Shown here: positions 45,000 to 54,618 of the stretch, in pieces
How the letters are laid out: the number at the start of each line of letters is the position of its first letter
Numbering within the stretch: position 1 is the stretch's first letter
Origin: CANLBN01 sp034111645
GTDB taxonomy: Bacteria; Pseudomonadota; Gammaproteobacteria; Pseudomonadales; Cellvibrionaceae
Assembly: GCA_034111645.1 (NCBI GenBank)
Contig: JAWUWW010000002.1
Span: forward strand, 28,260 to 92,259
DNA: 64,000 nt
Direction: 5' to 3'
The notes under the pieces: model-generated
Databases searched by the model: none
Seen by the model: only the letters and a program-made list of their open reading frames with translations
Told to the model about the DNA's origin: nothing
Made by a program: the position numbers and the translations under genes

Positions 45000-45938
45000 A
45001 TGAATAACTTAGCATTTATTTTTCCTGGTCAGGGTTCTCAAAAAGTCGGCATGTTGGCAGATGCCGCGATCGAATTTCCTATAATTACAGAAACTTTTCA
45101 GCAAGCATCTAGCGTGCTTGGCTACGATCTATGGGCATTGGTTCAAAATGGCCCTCAAGAAGAACTTAATCTTACCGAGCGTACACAACCCATGTTGCTT
45201 ACAGCAAGCGTTGCACTTTGGCGTGCCTGGTCGCAGCAGTCAAAAGTTACACCCGCACTGATGGCTGGTCATAGCTTAGGTGAGTGGTCAGCACTAGTTT
45301 GTTCTGGCGTTGTTGATTTTAAAGATGCTGTAAAAATAGTGCAGTTACGTGGTAAATATATGCAAGAGGCAGTGCCTGCGGGCGTCGGCAGTATGGCGGC
45401 TATTATTGGTTTAGATGATGCATCTATTATAAGTTGCTGTGAGACCGCTGCAGAAAATGAGGTTGTGTCTGCCGTCAATTTTAACTCTCCAGGTCAAGTG
45501 GTAATCGCTGGCAATAAGGCTGCAGTAGATCGCGCTTGTATATTATGTAAAGAGAATGGTGCAAAACTTACACAACTATTGCCGGTGAGCGCACCTTTTC
45601 ATTCTTCATTACTTAAGCCGGCTGCGGACAGGCTAGCTAAAGATATAAATGCTATCAATTTTAACTCTCCAAATATTCCAGTTGTTCATAATGTCAACGC
45701 GTCGACCGAGACAAATCCTGCGCGGATCAAAGAATTAATGATTGAGCAAATTTTTAACCCCGTCTTATGGGTAGATTGTGTAGCAACGCTTTTAAAAGCA
45801 GGTGTTGATACTTGTGTCGAGTGCGGCCCTGGCAAAGTTTTATCGGGCTTAACTAAGCGAATTGATCGCAGCGTTACCTCTTTAGGCATAGAAGCACCAG
45901 ATGCATTTCAGCAAACACTCGTTCAATTGTCCGAGTGA
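45000..45938 (+). CDS. fabD: Malonyl-CoA:ACP transacylase
   Basis: A 312-aa enzyme of normal length with FPGQGSQKVGM, the nucleophile-Ser motif GHSLGEWSALV, the Arg in VQLRGKYMQEAVP and the His of PVSAPFHSSLLKPA. It loads malonyl onto acyl carrier protein for fatty-acid elongation. AAGG is 11 bases before the ATG. First gene of fabD-fabG-acpP-fabF, from its own promoter. Confidence 0.96.
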   Translation: MNNLAFIFPGQGSQKVGMLADAAIEFPIITETFQQASSVLGYDLWALVQNGPQEELNLTERTQPMLLTASVALWRAWSQQSKVTPALMAGHSLGEWSALVCSGVVDFKDAVKIVQLRGKYMQEAVPAGVGSMAAIIGLDDASIISCCETAAENEVVSAVNFNSPGQVVIAGNKAAVDRACILCKENGAKLTQLLPVSAPFHSSLLKPAADRLAKDINAINFNSPNIPVVHNVNASTETNPARIKELMIEQIFNPVLWVDCVATLLKAGVDTCVECGPGKVLSGLTKRIDRSVTSLGIEAPDAFQQTLVQLSE

Positions 45939-46020
45939 TGTTGATGCTTGCCGATTTGCGATAGGTCTTAAAAATATCGAGTAATATTCCGTAGTTAGTA
46001 ATAAAAAATAGGAAGTAATC

Positions 46021-46764
46021 ATGAGCTTAGAAAATAAGGTTGTATTAGTAACGGGTGCGAGTCGAGGTATTGGTGCGGCCATTGCTGATAGCTTAGGAGC
46101 CGATGGTGCAATTGTTATTGGTACAGCTACCAGTGAAGCGGGTGCTGCAAAAATATCAGCGCGTTTTGCTGAAAAAAATATTAAAGGCGAAGGCATGGTA
46201 CTTAATGTGACCGATGCAGATTCGGTGAGCGAATTGTTAAAAACTATTCAGTCTAATCATGGAGCGCCACAAATACTGGTTAACAATGCGGGTATCACTC
46301 AAGATAACCTGTTGATGCGTATGTCTGAAGATGAATGGTTTGACGTGATTAATACGAATCTGACTTCTGTTTATCGCCTCAGTAAGGCATGTCTTCGCGG
46401 TATGATGAAAGCGCGCTGGGGACGTATTATTAATATTAGCTCGGTGGTTGGATCGATGGGTAACGCGGGTCAATCTAATTATGCAGCGACTAAAGCTGGT
46501 GTCGCAGGTTTTGCACGTGCTCTTGGCAAAGAAGTTGGTTCTCGTAATATTACCGTCAATACTGTGTCGCCTGGTTTTATCGAAACAGACATGACCGATG
46601 AGTTAACTGATGAGCAAAAAGCACTGATGCTAAGTACTGTTCCATTGGGTCGTCTTGGGCAGCCAGAAGAAATTGCAGCAGTCGTTAAATTTTTAGCAGA
46701 TGATGCAGCAGGCTACATTACTGGTGAAAATATCCACGTAAATGGTGGTATGTATATGGCTTAA
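46021..46764 (+). CDS. fabG: 3-oxoacyl-ACP reductase
   Basis: A 247-aa short-chain dehydrogenase. The NADPH-binding motif is VTGASRGIGAAIA, followed by NNAGITQDNLLMRM; the catalytic triad is Ser in INISSVVGSMG and Tyr/Lys in NYAATKAGVAG. The C-terminal GYITGENIHVNGGMYMA is the FabG ending. It reduces 3-oxoacyl-ACP in fatty-acid elongation. AGGAAG precedes the ATG. It lies 82 bases after fabD. Confidence 0.97.
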   Translation: MSLENKVVLVTGASRGIGAAIADSLGADGAIVIGTATSEAGAAKISARFAEKNIKGEGMVLNVTDADSVSELLKTIQSNHGAPQILVNNAGITQDNLLMRMSEDEWFDVINTNLTSVYRLSKACLRGMMKARWGRIINISSVVGSMGNAGQSNYAATKAGVAGFARALGKEVGSRNITVNTVSPGFIETDMTDELTDEQKALMLSTVPLGRLGQPEEIAAVVKFLADDAAGYITGENIHVNGGMYMA

Positions 46765-46956
46765 TGCATTTTTATTTAACTCTATGTTGTTGATCTTAAA
46801 TAATAAAATGTAAAGTTGTTATAAAAAATGCGATAAAAAGTGTCAATGGCGAAATTTCCATGTAAAATGCGCCAACAAACAGCCAGCCAGCAAAACACAA
46901 CAAATAAATCATAGGCTGTTTACTGATATTAATTTAAAGGGGAGTTCAATAGAACC

Positions 46957-47193
46957 ATGAGCAACACTGAAGAGCGTGTAAAAAAAATCGTTGCCGAGCA
47001 ACTGGGTGTTAAAGAAGACGAAGTTAAAACTGCGGCTTCATTTGTAGAAGACCTAGGTGCAGATTCACTTGATACAGTAGAGTTAGTGATGGCGTTAGAA
47101 GAGGAATTCGAAACTGAAATTCCTGATGAAGAAGCTGAAAAAATTACTACTGTTCAGTTAGCAATTGATTATATTAATAATAATCTAGCTTAA
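46957..47193 (+). CDS. acpP: Acyl carrier protein
   Basis: A 78-aa acidic protein with the phosphopantetheine attachment Ser in LGADSLDTVELVMALEEEF. Length and sequence are close to E. coli AcpP. AAGGGGAG lies 10 bases upstream of the ATG. The 190-base gap after fabG leaves room for its own promoter, usual for this highly expressed gene. A long perfect-stem terminator follows. Confidence 0.98.
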   Translation: MSNTEERVKKIVAEQLGVKEDEVKTAASFVEDLGADSLDTVELVMALEEEFETEIPDEEAEKITTVQLAIDYINNNLA

Positions 47194-47223
47194 TAGTTCT
47201 CTATTGTATATCCAATAGTATTT

Positions 47224-47262
47224 ACAAAAGCCGCATCTATTTTTATAGGATGCGGCTTTTGT
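47224..47262 (+). terminator. Terminator of acpP
   Basis: ACAAAAGCCGCATC pairs with GATGCGGCTTTTGT (14 bp) around TATTTTTATAG. It lies 31 bases after the acpP stop; the stem ends in a T run within the 3' arm. fabF therefore depends on read-through or its own promoter. Confidence 0.88.
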
Positions 47263-47372
47263 GCTTCTAATAGCTTATTTGTTTAATAATAAAAATAAAA
47301 TTAAGTATATTTTTCTTGGTCGTTTTATTACGATATCAATTTATTGTAAATCAATAACTAATAGGAACGAAT

Positions 47373-48611
47373 GTGAGACGCGTTGTTATAACAGGTTTGG
47401 GTATGTTAACTGCCGTAGGTAATACGGTTGATGAAACTTGGGCAGCAATACTTGCCGGCAAGAGTGGAGCGGCTCTTATCGATCTTTTCGATGCCAGTGC
47501 TTACACCACTCAATTTGCCGCAGGCGTAAAAAACTTTCAGATAGGTGATTATATTGAAGAAAAAGAGGCCCGCAAGATGGATCTCTTTATTCAGTATGGT
47601 ATGGCCGCAGGTATTCAAGCAATGCGCGACAGTGGCATTGAAGTAACCGATGAGCTTGCGCCTCGCTTTGGTTCTGTTATTGGCTCTGGTATTGGTGGTA
47701 TAGGCACAATTGAAGAAGGTGCGCTTACTATCGCTAATCGTGGCCCGCGTAAAATGTCTCCATTTTTTGTTCCGGGTTCAATCATTAATATGATTGCAGG
47801 TAATTTATCGATTCACTATGGCCTTAAAGGGCCTAATTTAGCGGTCACAACTGCCTGTACATCAGGAACACATTCTATTGGTTTAGCCGCTCGCTCAATT
47901 ATGCACGGTGAAGCCGATGCAATGCTGGCCGGCGGTGCCGAAGCATCGATTACACCACTGGGTTTAGGTGGCTTTGCCGCTGCACGAGCGCTTTCTAAGC
48001 GCAACGATGATCCAACCAGGGCTAGTCGTCCTTGGGATAAAGGCCGCGACGGTTTTGTTTTGGGCGATGGTGCGGGTGTGGTTGTCTTAGAAGAATACGA
48101 ACATGCTAAAGCACGTGGCGCCAAAATTTATGCAGAAGTTGTAGGCTTCGGTATGAGTGGAGATGCCTACCATATGACGTCGCCACCAAGCGATGGAGCC
48201 GGTGCTGCATTATCGATGGCCAATGCATTGCGTGATGCGGGTATGAACCCTGAAGATATTCAATATATTAATGCCCATGGAACATCGACGCCCGCTGGTG
48301 ATATTGCAGAGTGCCGAGCGGTTAACACAGTCTTTAGCAGTGCTGCGAACAATATAGCCGTTAGCTCCACTAAGTCGATGATAGGTCACTTATTAGGTGC
48401 TGCGGGTGCGGTAGAGGCTATTTTCAGTGTGCTGGCTATTCGTGATCAAGTAGCACCACCTACCATTAACTTAGAAGATCCTGAAGAAGAGTGCGCCAAC
48501 ATCAACTTGGTGCCAAATACACCACAACAGATGAAGATTACAGGCGCTTTATCCAACTCCTTCGGTTTTGGTGGTACAAATGGCTCGTTGATCTTTAAAA
48601 AGGTCGACTAG
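47373..48611 (+). CDS. fabF: 3-oxoacyl-ACP synthase II
   Basis: A 412-aa condensing enzyme with the active-site Cys in TTACTSGTHSIG and the two His in INAHGTSTPAGD and KSMIGHLLGAAGAVE. The C-terminal SNSFGFGGTNGSLIFKK is the standard glycine-rich loop. It elongates acyl-ACP, including palmitoleoyl-ACP. The start is a GTG at 47373 with AGGA 6 bases upstream; the ATG two bases earlier is out of frame and stops at once. Closed by a terminator at 48688. Confidence 0.97.
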   Translation: MRRVVITGLGMLTAVGNTVDETWAAILAGKSGAALIDLFDASAYTTQFAAGVKNFQIGDYIEEKEARKMDLFIQYGMAAGIQAMRDSGIEVTDELAPRFGSVIGSGIGGIGTIEEGALTIANRGPRKMSPFFVPGSIINMIAGNLSIHYGLKGPNLAVTTACTSGTHSIGLAARSIMHGEADAMLAGGAEASITPLGLGGFAAARALSKRNDDPTRASRPWDKGRDGFVLGDGAGVVVLEEYEHAKARGAKIYAEVVGFGMSGDAYHMTSPPSDGAGAALSMANALRDAGMNPEDIQYINAHGTSTPAGDIAECRAVNTVFSSAANNIAVSSTKSMIGHLLGAAGAVEAIFSVLAIRDQVAPPTINLEDPEEECANINLVPNTPQQMKITGALSNSFGFGGTNGSLIFKKVD

Positions 48612-48687
48612 ACGCTTAAAAGATAAGTTAACTTATTTATCTAAAGCTTAAAGCTTGTCATCGTTTTTTGATTATAAAAATATTTAA

Positions 48688-48726
48688 AAATGGCTAAATA
48701 GACTTAGTTTATCTAGCCATTTTTCG
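48688..48726 (+). terminator. Terminator of fabF
   Basis: AAATGGCTA pairs with TAGCCATTT, and the inner AATAGAC with GTTTAT(C) after one mismatch, followed by TTTTT. It sits 76 bases after the fabF stop and ends 13 bases before the pabC ATG. Confidence 0.85.
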
Positions 48727-48739
48727 CTACAATTCGGTT

Positions 48740-49621
48740 ATGTCTACTTATACTCTTCCCCTCATCTGTATCAACAGCCAAATACAATCTTATCCAGATA
48801 AAGGCTATCCCGTTAATGGCTTGTCAGCATTAGATCGCGGTCTGGCTTATGGCGACGGTCTTTTCGAGACTATGCTACTTGTCGATGGTTTAGCGCCATT
48901 ATTGTCCTATCATCATAAGCGACTGCTTAAAGGCCTATCGCATCTTAATATCAAGCTAGATTCTGAGCGCTTAGTGACAGATGTTAACAAGATGTTAGAG
49001 CTTGCTAAAAGCTTCGACGAAAAACGCTTAATATTAAAGCTAACGGTTACGCGTGGCGTTGGTGGTCGTGGTTATCAAATAGATTCAGACGCAAGTGCTA
49101 CATTAATTTTGCAGCTGTTTGCATGCACTATTGATTTAACAAAACATAACGGTGTTAGCGTACATGTTTGTAACGAGACATTATCTCCAGTATCTTGGGC
49201 GGGTCTTAAAACACTGAACCAACTGCCTTATGTGCTTGCGGCACAAGAGCGCTTAAATACGAATTTTGATGAAGGCTTAATGTTAGCCAATAGTGGCGAT
49301 CTAATAGAGGCAACAGCGCGCAATGTATTTATTGTTAAAGGCGATAAAGTGCTTACCCCAGCACTAAATTTTGCGGGCGTGGCGGGGGTTCAAAGGCAAT
49401 TTATTATTAAATCGGTTGCAGGGCAGCTTGGGCTTGAAGTTCTCGAGTCATCATTACAACTTGAAGATTTTTTTATGGCAGATGAGATTTTTTTAACAAA
49501 TAGTATTACGGGTTTATGGCCAGTAACGCATTGCCATTACAAAGAACATGATTACAACTGGGATGTAGGTATTATTACACGTTCGCTACAATCTATGTGT
49601 CATAACGTTTTTGATAAATAG
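48740..49621 (+). CDS. pabC: Aminodeoxychorismate lyase
   Basis: A 293-aa fold-type IV PLP enzyme with SALDRGLAYGDGLFETM, the PLP Lys in WAGLKTLNQLPYVLA, and EATARNVFIVKGDKVLTPALNFAGVAGV. It converts 4-amino-4-deoxychorismate to p-aminobenzoate for folate. Placed in the conserved fabF-pabC-mltG-tmk order. The ATG at 48740 follows directly after the fabF terminator with no good ribosome site, so a leaderless or weakly translated mRNA is possible. Confidence 0.93.
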   Translation: MSTYTLPLICINSQIQSYPDKGYPVNGLSALDRGLAYGDGLFETMLLVDGLAPLLSYHHKRLLKGLSHLNIKLDSERLVTDVNKMLELAKSFDEKRLILKLTVTRGVGGRGYQIDSDASATLILQLFACTIDLTKHNGVSVHVCNETLSPVSWAGLKTLNQLPYVLAAQERLNTNFDEGLMLANSGDLIEATARNVFIVKGDKVLTPALNFAGVAGVQRQFIIKSVAGQLGLEVLESSLQLEDFFMADEIFLTNSITGLWPVTHCHYKEHDYNWDVGIITRSLQSMCHNVFDK

Positions 49622-49636
49622 GCAATAAAATAACAT

Positions 49637-50671
49637 ATGTTAAAACGTTTATTTAAAATAATAATCTTAATGTTTGTTGCTGGTGTGCTGTCACTCGCTT
49701 TTTTCATATATACGTTTAATAATTGGCTGAATCAACCTTTAGCGTCAACACAAGAAAAAGTTGTGCGCATTAATGCCGGCGACTCACTGAGTAAATTAAG
49801 CTATCGCTTAGAAAAAGACAAAATTCTTACGCATCCGCGCTGGTTAATTTTATATGCAAAAATTACTAATCAAACAGGCCTAGAGGTTGGCGAATATAAA
49901 TTACCCGCACAGGCATCACCTAAATTATTGTTAGAGACGCTTCGCGAAGGTGAAGTCATTAGCTATACAGTGACATTGGTAGAGGGAAAAACATTTAAAG
50001 ATTTTATGCGTGTTTTATCTGAGCAAGAGCAATTAGAACATAGCCTAAAAGATAAAAGTTTTGATGAGATTAAGTCGCTACTAAAATTAACTATAGATCA
50101 TCCAGAGGGATGGTTTTACCCGGATACTTATAAATATATTACAGGATCTACTGATGCTGATATTTTATTGCGCGCACATAATAAAATGCAGTCGGTATTA
50201 AAAGAAGAGTGGGAAAAGCGCGCTAAAGATCTACCCTATAAGAATGCTTACGAAGCTTTAATTATGGCCTCGATTATCGAAAAAGAAACTGGTGTTACAT
50301 ACGAGAGACCTGAAATTGCAGGAGTTTTTGTGAGGCGCTTAAATAAAGGTATGCGTTTGCAAACAGACCCGACAATTATTTATGGTTTAGGTGATTCATA
50401 TACAGGCAACATTCGGCGTAAACACCTTACCCAAAAAACACCCTATAACACTTATGTTATTAATGGCTTGCCGCCAACGCCCATCGCAATGCCTGCAACC
50501 GCTGCAATTAATGCAGCTTTGAATCCTGCAGATGGAAAGACTCTGTATTTTGTTGCGAAAGGTGATGGTAGTCATCAGTTTTCAGAAACATTAGCGCAAC
50601 ATAATAGCGCAGTGCAAGAGTATCAAATTAAAAACAAAGTTAAAAATTACCGCTCGTCACCGATAAAATAA
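49637..50671 (+). CDS. mltG: Endolytic murein transglycosylase
   Basis: A 344-aa YceG-family protein with one N-terminal membrane helix (about 6-26), a LysM-like region (NAGDSLSKLSYRLEKDKIL) and the catalytic domain with the Glu motif MASIIEKETG (about residue 215). The FVRRLNKGMRLQTDPTIIYGLG and TPYNTYVINGLPPTPIAMP blocks are diagnostic. It cuts nascent glycan strands in the periplasm and influences their length. It is 15 bases after pabC, in the same operon. Confidence 0.95.
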   Translation: MLKRLFKIIILMFVAGVLSLAFFIYTFNNWLNQPLASTQEKVVRINAGDSLSKLSYRLEKDKILTHPRWLILYAKITNQTGLEVGEYKLPAQASPKLLLETLREGEVISYTVTLVEGKTFKDFMRVLSEQEQLEHSLKDKSFDEIKSLLKLTIDHPEGWFYPDTYKYITGSTDADILLRAHNKMQSVLKEEWEKRAKDLPYKNAYEALIMASIIEKETGVTYERPEIAGVFVRRLNKGMRLQTDPTIIYGLGDSYTGNIRRKHLTQKTPYNTYVINGLPPTPIAMPATAAINAALNPADGKTLYFVAKGDGSHQFSETLAQHNSAVQEYQIKNKVKNYRSSPIK

Positions 50672-50708
50672 CTTCTGTGGCTTAAACTAATCACTAAAGA
50701 GAAAACAA

Positions 50709-51344
50709 ATGGAAAAGGGAAAGTTTATAACCTTTGAAGGCTCTGAGGGTGTTGGTAAAAGTACTAATATTTTATTGGTTAAAGAATATCTAGAGTCTAA
50801 AAATATTGATCTGTTGCTAACTCGCGAACCTGGCGGCACTCCTTTAGCTGAAACAATTCGCGGATTGTTACTCGATAAATCTGATGAGACTATTGATCAG
50901 ACCTGTGAGCTGTTAATGGTGTTCGCCGCAAGGGCACAACATCTTAATACAGTAATTATTCCGGCATTAAATAAAGGTTTGTGGGTGATTTGCGATCGCT
51001 TCACAGATTCTACTTATGCTTATCAAGGCGGCGGTCGTGGCTTAGACCAAAACTTAATTTCAGAATTAGAAAAAGTAGTGCAAAAAAACTTAATGCCTGA
51101 TTTAACTTTTTATTTAGATATCGACGTGAGCTTAGGTTTGTCTCGCGCAACTGAGCGAGCTGAGCTCGATCGTTTTGAATGTGAAAAAATAGATTTTTTT
51201 GAACGCGTTCGGTTTGCCTACTTAGAGCGGGTAAAAACAGGCTTGAATAACCAACATTATCGTCTAATCGATGCTGGTCAAGACCTTGAGTCGGTACAAC
51301 AAGATATTGTTAGTTGCTTAGACAAATTTATTGCTAGTCTGTAA
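50709..51344 (+). CDS. tmk: Thymidylate kinase
   Basis: A 211-aa kinase with the P-loop FEGSEGVGKST, the DRFTDSTYAYQGGGRG nucleotide-binding segment and the LTREPGGTPLAE motif typical of TMP kinases. It phosphorylates dTMP to dTDP. GAGAAAAC precedes the ATG. In most gammaproteobacteria holB follows tmk; here a lipoprotein hydrolase gene follows after a 99-base gap. Confidence 0.96.
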   Translation: MEKGKFITFEGSEGVGKSTNILLVKEYLESKNIDLLLTREPGGTPLAETIRGLLLDKSDETIDQTCELLMVFAARAQHLNTVIIPALNKGLWVICDRFTDSTYAYQGGGRGLDQNLISELEKVVQKNLMPDLTFYLDIDVSLGLSRATERAELDRFECEKIDFFERVRFAYLERVKTGLNNQHYRLIDAGQDLESVQQDIVSCLDKFIASL

Positions 51345-51443
51345 TAAATAAATCCTATTTATAATATATTTCTTATTGAACCTGCTAGTCTATGATCTTA
51401 TGGTGTATTCACATCACAATAAATTTTATCGATAATTAATCTT

Positions 51444-52049
51444 ATGAATAAGCTATTAGTCATTATTATATGCTTGTTGTCACTAAGTGCCTGTGAATCC
51501 GATTCCCCCAGGTTAGCAGCATTGCCATTAGACGCCGTTATTTTAGCCTTTGGCGATAGTTTAACAACTGGTATCGGTACAAGTAAAAGCAAAAACTACC
51601 CATCTGTTTTGGCAAATTTGACGGGTTTGCAAGTTATTAACGCAGGCATCTCGGGCGAGACAACGGCCCAAGGTTTAAAGCGATTAAGCAATGTACTTAA
51701 TCAATCAAACCCTAATCTTGTCATTTTGATAGAAGGCGGTAATGGTATCCTTAGAGGCATGAGCTTAGCTCAGGCAAAAAATAATTTACGCAACATGATA
51801 ATGTTAATTAAAGAGCGTAATATTGCCGTTGTGTTGATTGGTGTTCCCGAAAAAACATTATTTTTAAATTCACACCCAATGTATGCAGAGCTAGCTAACG
51901 AATTACAATTAGTTTTTGATAATGATCTACTATCAGAGCTGTATCGAAATGCAGCACTAAAATCTGATATTGTTCACCTTAATGAAATGGGCTACAGAAA
52001 AATGGCTGAATCTATTTATACACTATTACAAGAGAAGGGCGCACTTTGA
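51444..52049 (+). CDS. SGNH/GDSL-type hydrolase lipoprotein (TesA-like)
   Basis: A 201-aa protein: signal peptide with lipobox LSAC at about residue 17, then the SGNH fold. Block I is AFGDSLTTGIG (nucleophile Ser), block II has Gly in NAGISGETT, block III is IEGGNGILRG and block V is DIVHLNEMGY (Asp/His). In TesA block III reads GGND, so the Asp after Asn is Gly here, while the oxyanion Asn remains. It is probably an outer-membrane or periplasmic esterase or lysophospholipase. It overlaps the next gene by four bases. Confidence 0.85.
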   Translation: MNKLLVIIICLLSLSACESDSPRLAALPLDAVILAFGDSLTTGIGTSKSKNYPSVLANLTGLQVINAGISGETTAQGLKRLSNVLNQSNPNLVILIEGGNGILRGMSLAQAKNNLRNMIMLIKERNIAVVLIGVPEKTLFLNSHPMYAELANELQLVFDNDLLSELYRNAALKSDIVHLNEMGYRKMAESIYTLLQEKGAL

Positions 52050-52666
52050 ACATCGCTCTTTTGTCTGTGTTTGTACCGACTTTTTTCTTTGTCTCTATTA
52101 CTCCTGGTTTATGTATGACCTTAGCGATGACATTAGGTATGACTATTGGTGTTAAGCGTGCCCTATGGATGATGGCCGGAGAGCTAGTAGGTGTTGCCGT
52201 TGTTGCTATTTTAGCAGCAGTGGGTGTGGCGGCGTTGTTGCTAAATTATCCTACACTTTTTAGTGCCTTTAAAATTTTGGGAGGTTTATATTTAGGTTTT
52301 ATTGGCATGCAAATGTGGCTTTCGCGCGGCAAGATGGCCATCAAATCTGACACGCAAAATCATAAGCCTGCCTCGCGTTTTGAACTAGCGCTACAAGGTT
52401 TTATGACCGCAGTCAGCAATCCAAAAGGTTGGGCTTTTTTTGTGGCTTTGTTACCACCTTTTTTAACCCCTGATACTTCATTATTTGATCAGCTACTAAT
52501 TCTCGTTAGTATTATTTTAGTGCTTGAATTTATTTGCTTATTAATTTACGCCACGGGCGGTGTTACTCTGCGATCTATATTAATGAAAAATTCAAATGTC
52601 CGAGTAATGAACCGTATTGCCGGTTCATTAATGATAGGCGTGGGGTTATGGCTCGCGCTAGGTTGA
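52046..52666 (+). CDS. LysE/RhtB-family amino-acid exporter
   Basis: A 206-aa membrane protein with about six helices and the family start (FVPTFFFVSITPGLCMTLAMTLGMTIGVKRALWMMAGELVGVAVV), including the ITPG motif, then GGLYLGFIGMQMW and AVSNPKGWAFFVALLPPFL. It exports an amino acid or related metabolite; the substrate is unknown. The start is a TTG at 52046 that overlaps the previous stop (TTGA), with GAAGGG upstream. It is translationally coupled with the hydrolase lipoprotein. Confidence 0.88.
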   Translation: MNIALLSVFVPTFFFVSITPGLCMTLAMTLGMTIGVKRALWMMAGELVGVAVVAILAAVGVAALLLNYPTLFSAFKILGGLYLGFIGMQMWLSRGKMAIKSDTQNHKPASRFELALQGFMTAVSNPKGWAFFVALLPPFLTPDTSLFDQLLILVSIILVLEFICLLIYATGGVTLRSILMKNSNVRVMNRIAGSLMIGVGLWLALG

Positions 52667-53069
52667 TTGCAAAAAAGCTATTTAAAAATACTAAAAGAGT
52701 TTTTAGTAAAATAAGTTTTCAATCTTAAAGATACCTTAGATTTTTTATCTAGTGCATTTAATTTATCTATATTTTATAGCGGTTTTATAACTCTTTTTCT
52801 TAACTCCTTTTTATCAATTTTTTTAGAACTGTTTATTAATGCAGTAAAAAATTGAAAGTAATTGCTTAACAATAAAGGCGCCATTATTAATGGCTAACTA
52901 AAGCGCTGATCAACAAAGCCAAATAAATAGCCAACCTAAAACATAAATTAAATTACAATTTAAAATCTCTGACATAAATTAAGCAAAAAGGTATACTAAT
53001 ACCGTTATTTTTTGCATAGCATAACTAATTTTACTCTCAGACTTAATCCCTATATCGATAAATACTACT
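52667..53069. other. Gap between the LysE-type gene and gltX
   Basis: 400 AT-rich bases. ACTAAAA/TTTTTAGT at about 52688-52706 is a weak hairpin that could end the upstream operon. A gltX promoter is expected in the right half (TATACTAATA near 52991), but is not clear. No ORF or RNA gene is seen. Confidence 0.4.
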
Positions 53070-54563
53070 ATGACTGTTCGCACCCGTATTGCTCCTTCGC
53101 CAACTGGCGATCCCCATGTAGGCACAGCCTATATCGCACTCTTTAATTATTGTTTTGCTAAGCAGCATGGCGGTGAATTTTTACTACGAATAGAAGACAC
53201 CGATCAAGTTCGTTCAACTGCTGCATCGGAACAGGCCATATTTGATAGCCTACGTTGGTTGGGGCTAGATTGGGCAGAAGGCCCAGATGTAGGTGGAGCT
53301 CATGGACCCTATCGACAAAGCGAGCGCGCCGATATTTATAAGCAATACGCCGACGAACTTGTAGCAAAAGGCCACGCCTTTTATTGTTATCGTACCGCTA
53401 GAGAACTTGATCAATTACGTGAGTCACGTCGTGCCGAGGGTGGATTTACTGCTCTAAAGCCAAGTGATTTAAAGCTTGATGACTTCGAGGTTGCTCGGCG
53501 CAAAGCCGCAAATATGCCCTTTGTTGTGCGCATGGTAGTGCCCGAGGGCGAAGGTCCATGCCCAATCGAAGATATGCTTCGAGGCACCATAGAATTAGAT
53601 TGGGGACAAGTAGACGCACAAATATTATTAAAGTCCGATGGCCTACCAACTTATCATTTGGCGAACGTTGTCGATGACCATTTGATGCAAATTACCCATG
53701 TTATCCGTGGTGAAGAGTGGATTAATTCTGCACCCAAACATAAATTACTCTACAGCTATTTTGGTTGGGATATGCCGGTACTTTGCCATTTGCCATTGTT
53801 GCGCAACTCCGATAAATCAAAACTCAGTAAGCGTAAAAATCCAACCAGTATTTTGTATTATCAACGCATGGGTTATTTGCCCGAGGCCCTACTAAATTAC
53901 TTAGGTCGTATGGGTTGGTCAATGCCAGATGAGCGCGAAAAATTTACCTTGCAAGATATGGTCGATGCATTTGATATTAATCGTGTCTCGTTAGGTGGTC
54001 CCATATTTGATGTCGAAAAACTATCGTGGCTTAATGGCCTATGGTTACGTGAAGATTTAAGCGTAGATCAGCTCGCAGATCGTCTTCAGGCATGGGCACT
54101 CAATCGCGACAACCTTCTAAAAGTGCTGCCGCATGCAATCCCGCGTATGGAGACACTAAGCGACTTTGTGCCGCTGACCGCATTTTTAGCGTCTGGCTTA
54201 ATTCCCGTAGAGCCAGAAAAATTTGCAGGCTTAAAGCTTAGCGATGAGCAATTAAAAGAAGCACTACAGTTTTCACTGTGGGAGATGGAGGCATTAGAGG
54301 AGTGGAATCGAGATGCAATATTTACATCGCTCAAAGGCTTGGCCGATGGTTTAGGGATAAAACTTAAAGATTTCTTAGGTCCTTTGTTTCTAGCAATTTC
54401 GGGCACCACATCATCAATATCAGTGATGGATGCCATGGCCTTACTCGGCCCCGAGCTATCGCGAGCGCGCCTGCGCAATGCACTGAATACAGTGTGCGGT
54501 GAGCCCGGGAAAAAACAACTTAAAAAACTCGAGAAATCCTACCAAGACCTTAAATCAGCCTAA
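53070..54563 (+). CDS. gltX: Glutamyl-tRNA synthetase
   Basis: A 497-aa class I synthetase with the HIGH-type motif PSPTGDPHVGTA and the KMSKS-type motif DKSKLSKRKNPTS. Further blocks are FLLRIEDTDQVRS, YRQSERADIYKQYADELV and HVIRGEEWINSAPKHKLLY. It charges tRNA-Glu. The protein is of normal length; the ATG at 53070 gives MTVRTRIAPSPTG, a usual start. It ends with the anticodon-binding region and a terminator at 54619. Confidence 0.97.
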   Translation: MTVRTRIAPSPTGDPHVGTAYIALFNYCFAKQHGGEFLLRIEDTDQVRSTAASEQAIFDSLRWLGLDWAEGPDVGGAHGPYRQSERADIYKQYADELVAKGHAFYCYRTARELDQLRESRRAEGGFTALKPSDLKLDDFEVARRKAANMPFVVRMVVPEGEGPCPIEDMLRGTIELDWGQVDAQILLKSDGLPTYHLANVVDDHLMQITHVIRGEEWINSAPKHKLLYSYFGWDMPVLCHLPLLRNSDKSKLSKRKNPTSILYYQRMGYLPEALLNYLGRMGWSMPDEREKFTLQDMVDAFDINRVSLGGPIFDVEKLSWLNGLWLREDLSVDQLADRLQAWALNRDNLLKVLPHAIPRMETLSDFVPLTAFLASGLIPVEPEKFAGLKLSDEQLKEALQFSLWEMEALEEWNRDAIFTSLKGLADGLGIKLKDFLGPLFLAISGTTSSISVMDAMALLGPELSRARLRNALNTVCGEPGKKQLKKLEKSYQDLKSA

Positions 54564-54618
54564 GTTGCCTAGTGGCTAATTAAGTAGGCAATTAAGTTTG
54601 CCAAAGCAGTTGTCAGAT

